A stretch of DNA of 64,000 nt from UMGS1532 sp045542355 (GTDB lineage Bacteria > Bacillota > Clostridia > Oscillospirales > Acutalibacteraceae), in NCBI GenBank assembly GCA_045542355.1, contig JAZQKX010000025.1:1-64000 (forward strand), given 5' to 3'. The first letter of the stretch is position 1. The number at the start of each line of letters is the position of its first letter. This document shows, piece after piece, positions 62,139 through 64,000 of the stretch. The translations under genes and the position numbers were made by a program. The notes beneath the pieces were generated by a model. That model ran no database searches. It saw only the letters and a list, made by a program, of their open reading frames with translations, and was not told where the DNA came from.

Positions 62139-62176
62139 GGAGTTATCCAAAAATATTGGATAACTCCTTCATTTTA
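62139..62176 (+). terminator. Terminator after the PHP gene
   Basis: A 12-bp perfect stem GGAGTTATCCAA / TTGGATAACTCC with a 5-nt loop and TTCATTTT tail, starting right at the stop codon. Confidence 0.88.
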
Positions 62177-62180
62177 CCTA

Positions 62181-62232
62181 TTGACAAATGGGGTGCAATG
62201 TTGTATCATTGTATTAGTCGAGTAATACAATG
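62181..62232 (+). promoter_or_regulatory. Promoter and operator of the GntR-ABC operon
   Basis: TTGACA (62181-62186), 17-nt spacer, TATCAT (62204-62209). A perfect 10-bp inverted repeat CATTGTATTA-GTCGAG-TAATACAATG (62207-62232) begins within the -10 and covers the start site, the classic place for the GntR/YtrA-type repressor encoded next. Confidence 0.85.
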
Positions 62233-62247
62233 CCGAAAGGAAACATT

Positions 62248-62607
62248 ATGAGTTTTGAATTTGACAATAATTTGCCCATATACGTGCAGTTGGTGGAGCA
62301 AATCAAGCTGAATATAATTTCGGGCAGAATAAAATGTGGGGAACGACTTCCCTCGGTTAGAGACCTTGCCCTCCAGAACAAGGTGAACCCCAACACGATG
62401 CAGAAAGCCTTGGGTGAGTTGGAGGACTTGGGGCTTATATACACCGAGAGAACAAACGGGAAATTCGTCACCGACGACCAGAATTTAATCGACAGATTGA
62501 AAAAAGAGTATGCCCACAATATTGCAGACAAGTTTTTCTCCATGATGGAGAACATCGGTGTCGGTCCCGACGAGGCAATAGAATATCTTAAAGGAGGAAA
62601 AGGATAA
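62248..62607 (+). CDS. GntR family regulator (YtrA-like)
   Basis: A 119-residue repressor: a winged-helix domain (LPIYVQLVEQIKLNIISGRI, then GERLPSVRDLALQNKVNPNT) and a short helical dimerisation tail, as in the YtrA subfamily. The ATG at 62248 follows AAAGGA. It overlaps the ATPase gene by one base, and a matching operator covers its promoter. Such regulators often respond to cell-wall-active compounds. Confidence 0.92.
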   Translation: MSFEFDNNLPIYVQLVEQIKLNIISGRIKCGERLPSVRDLALQNKVNPNTMQKALGELEDLGLIYTERTNGKFVTDDQNLIDRLKKEYAHNIADKFFSMMENIGVGPDEAIEYLKGGKG

Positions 62608-63302
62608 TGGAACTATTACAATGTATCAATCTTAACAAAAACTTTGGCACAAAGGCTGTGCTAAAAAATATAAATCTCACCATTCCACGAGGTAAGATTA
62701 TAGGTTTGCTTGGTAAAAACGGTACAGGTAAAACTACCCTGATAAAGCTTATAAACGACCTACTCACCCCCACCTCAGGTGAAATTCTTGTAGGCGGAGA
62801 GGCAGTTGGTGTAAGGGCTAAGAAAATCATTTCATATCTGCCCGAAAGAACATATCTCGACAAAAGCATGACGGTTGAGGAGGTCATAAAATATTTCGGG
62901 GAGTTCTACGACAATTTCAACGAATCAAAAGCCCGTAGATTACTTGCCGATTTAGGTCTGGATACCAAGGAGAAGCTCAGAAAAATGAGCAAGGGTATGC
63001 AGGAAAAGGTACAGCTTGTGCTGGTTATGAGCCGAGAGGCGGAGCTGTATATTCTCGACGAGCCTTTGGGCGGTGTCGACCCCGCAACCAGAGACTATAT
63101 TCTCGATACAATTCTCACCAATTTCAGCGAAGGCGCCAGTGTGATTATCTCCACCCATTTAATCAGCGATATTGAGAGAATTCTGGACGAGGTTATATTT
63201 ATTGACAATGGTGAAATAGCACTCACCGCCGACAGCGACGAGCTGAGAAACCGCGAGGGTTGCTCCATTGACGAAATTTTCAGGAGGATGTTCAGATGTT
63301 AG
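62607..63302 (+). CDS. ABC transporter ATP-binding protein (YtrB-like)
   Basis: The ATPase of an export-type ABC system. The 231 residues have Walker A GKNGTGKTTL near residue 36, signature MSKGMQEKVQLV near 130 (degenerate LSGG, as in this subfamily), Walker B LYILDEPLGGVD near 150 and the switch His in IISTHLISD. GGAGG precedes the ATG. It works with the permease that follows, overlapping it by seven bases. Confidence 0.93.
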   Translation: MELLQCINLNKNFGTKAVLKNINLTIPRGKIIGLLGKNGTGKTTLIKLINDLLTPTSGEILVGGEAVGVRAKKIISYLPERTYLDKSMTVEEVIKYFGEFYDNFNESKARRLLADLGLDTKEKLRKMSKGMQEKVQLVLVMSREAELYILDEPLGGVDPATRDYILDTILTNFSEGASVIISTHLISDIERILDEVIFIDNGEIALTADSDELRNREGCSIDEIFRRMFRC

Positions 63303-64000
63303 GTAAATTAATTAAATACGATTGCCGAAATATATTGAATAAGGGCCTTATTGTTTTCTATGCTCTCGCCGTGTTTTTCGGCTTACTCACAAGATTGTTT
63401 TTAGGGTTTGAAAACTCCTTGGCACTCCATATAATCGGTAAGATTTGCTCTGGTGTTACAATTTCTATGTTCTTTAACATATTGATTAACAACCTGATGA
63501 GAATGTGGGTAAGATTCAAATACAACCTTTACGGCGACGAGTCCTATCTGACCCATACTCTTCCCATTGAAAAAAGCACACACTATGCGGCCAAATTCAT
63601 AGCCTCTCTTATAACCACCCTTGCAAGTACAGCGGTTATTCTGCTCACAGCATTCATTGCCTACTATTCAAAAGACTTCTGGGAAACTGTAAAGGCTATG
63701 CTCTCCCCCATTATTGATATGTTCGGGAATAAAATCATAGTGTTGCTTATAGTGATACTGTTCCTTGAATTCTTTAACATTCTGCAATGCGGGTTTACAG
63801 GCATAATCTTAGGGCATAAAATGAACAGCGCAAAAACAGGATTCTCGGTGCTTTTAGGCTTCATGATTTATTGCGCAAGTCAGACTATAACAGTTCTTAC
63901 AGTTTTGGCGGTTGCTATTTTCAACGAGGACTTAATGAAAATCTTCACCACAGGAAATGCCATAATAAGCGGTGACACCGCTAATCTGGTGCTCTACCTC
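63296..64000 (+). CDS. ABC transporter permease, cut by the window edge
   Basis: The first 235 codons of a multi-span membrane subunit. It starts MLGKLIKYDCRNILNKGLIVFY with AGGAGG eight bases upstream, and has at least five hydrophobic segments and a loop with LPIEKSTHYAAKFIA. No stop appears before the end of the window. The pattern of GntR regulator, ATPase and permease resembles YtrA-type export operons. Confidence 0.88.
   Translation, partial: MLGKLIKYDCRNILNKGLIVFYALAVFFGLLTRLFLGFENSLALHIIGKICSGVTISMFFNILINNLMRMWVRFKYNLYGDESYLTHTLPIEKSTHYAAKFIASLITTLASTAVILLTAFIAYYSKDFWETVKAMLSPIIDMFGNKIIVLLIVILFLEFFNILQCGFTGIILGHKMNSAKTGFSVLLGFMIYCASQTITVLTVLAVAIFNEDLMKIFTTGNAIISGDTANLVLYL

Overview
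The window looks like a chromosome segment of a strictly or facultatively anaerobic, moderate-GC Clostridia-type Firmicute, probably a gut-associated member of the Oscillospiraceae/Ruminococcaceae or a relative. This rests on the rpmH-rnpA-yidD-yidC-khpB block, strong AGGAGG-type ribosome binding sites, TTGACA-N17-TATAAT promoters, pyruvate formate-lyase, a single-chain FGAM synthase, a PurO-type IMP cyclohydrolase and ECF-type vitamin uptake. There is no 16S rRNA gene, so the placement is an inference.

Layout. 0.2-2.6 kb (minus): rsmA, an ECF S component and coaX. 2.7-6.6 kb (plus): L34, RNase P protein, YidD, YidC, KhpB/Jag and a YhaM-like nuclease. 6.8-9.1 kb (plus): an amino-acid ABC importer. 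9.1-12.0 kb (minus): pflA-pflB behind a ZTP riboswitch. 12.3-20 kb: mixed small operons (a DUF4349 lipoprotein, a ferredoxin-like protein divergent from a Crp/Fnr regulator, G1P dehydrogenase plus GdpD divergent from a nonsense-interrupted DeoR regulator, tRNA-Gln, YetF/DUF4363, an XRE regulator). 20.2-34.2 kb (minus): an eleven-gene purine operon, purE-F-M-N-O-H-D-L-fhs-rdgB-purC, behind a second ZTP riboswitch. 34.3-46.5 kb (minus): tuf, fusA, rpsG, rpsL, rpoC, rpoB. 46.7-56.9 kb: an OPT transporter with a PqqD-like partner, MATE, an SNF symporter, lon, engB, a methyltransferase and hslO. 57.0-57.5 kb: a five-tRNA cluster. 57.5-61.2 kb: an AT-rich accessory stretch of orphan small genes, each preceded by a hairpin-rich repeat and a near-identical promoter. 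61.3-64 kb: tRNA-Val, a PHP-domain protein and a GntR-ABC cassette cut by the window edge.

How the parts fit. Pyruvate formate-lyase makes formate. Fhs, encoded inside the purine operon, turns formate into 10-formyl-THF. Formyl-THF feeds PurN and the AICAR transformylase. Both operons carry a ZTP (pfl-motif) riboswitch followed by an intrinsic terminator, so a backlog of Z nucleotides caused by formyl-folate shortage should switch on formate production and formate use together.

Most unusual features: (1) arrays of small hairpins ending in a hairpin fused to the -35 box of a conserved TTGATT-N17-TATAAT promoter, repeated upstream of unrelated orphan genes; (2) a two-copy structured intergenic repeat with compensatory base changes; (3) an operon-encoded PurF that lacks the catalytic cysteine and the usual glutaminase motifs; (4) a glycerolipid regulator with an in-frame stop at codon 9; (5) decayed fragments of a Cu/Zn-SOD-like gene and of an Fn3-type surface protein; (6) a PqqD/RRE-like protein translationally coupled to an oligopeptide transporter.
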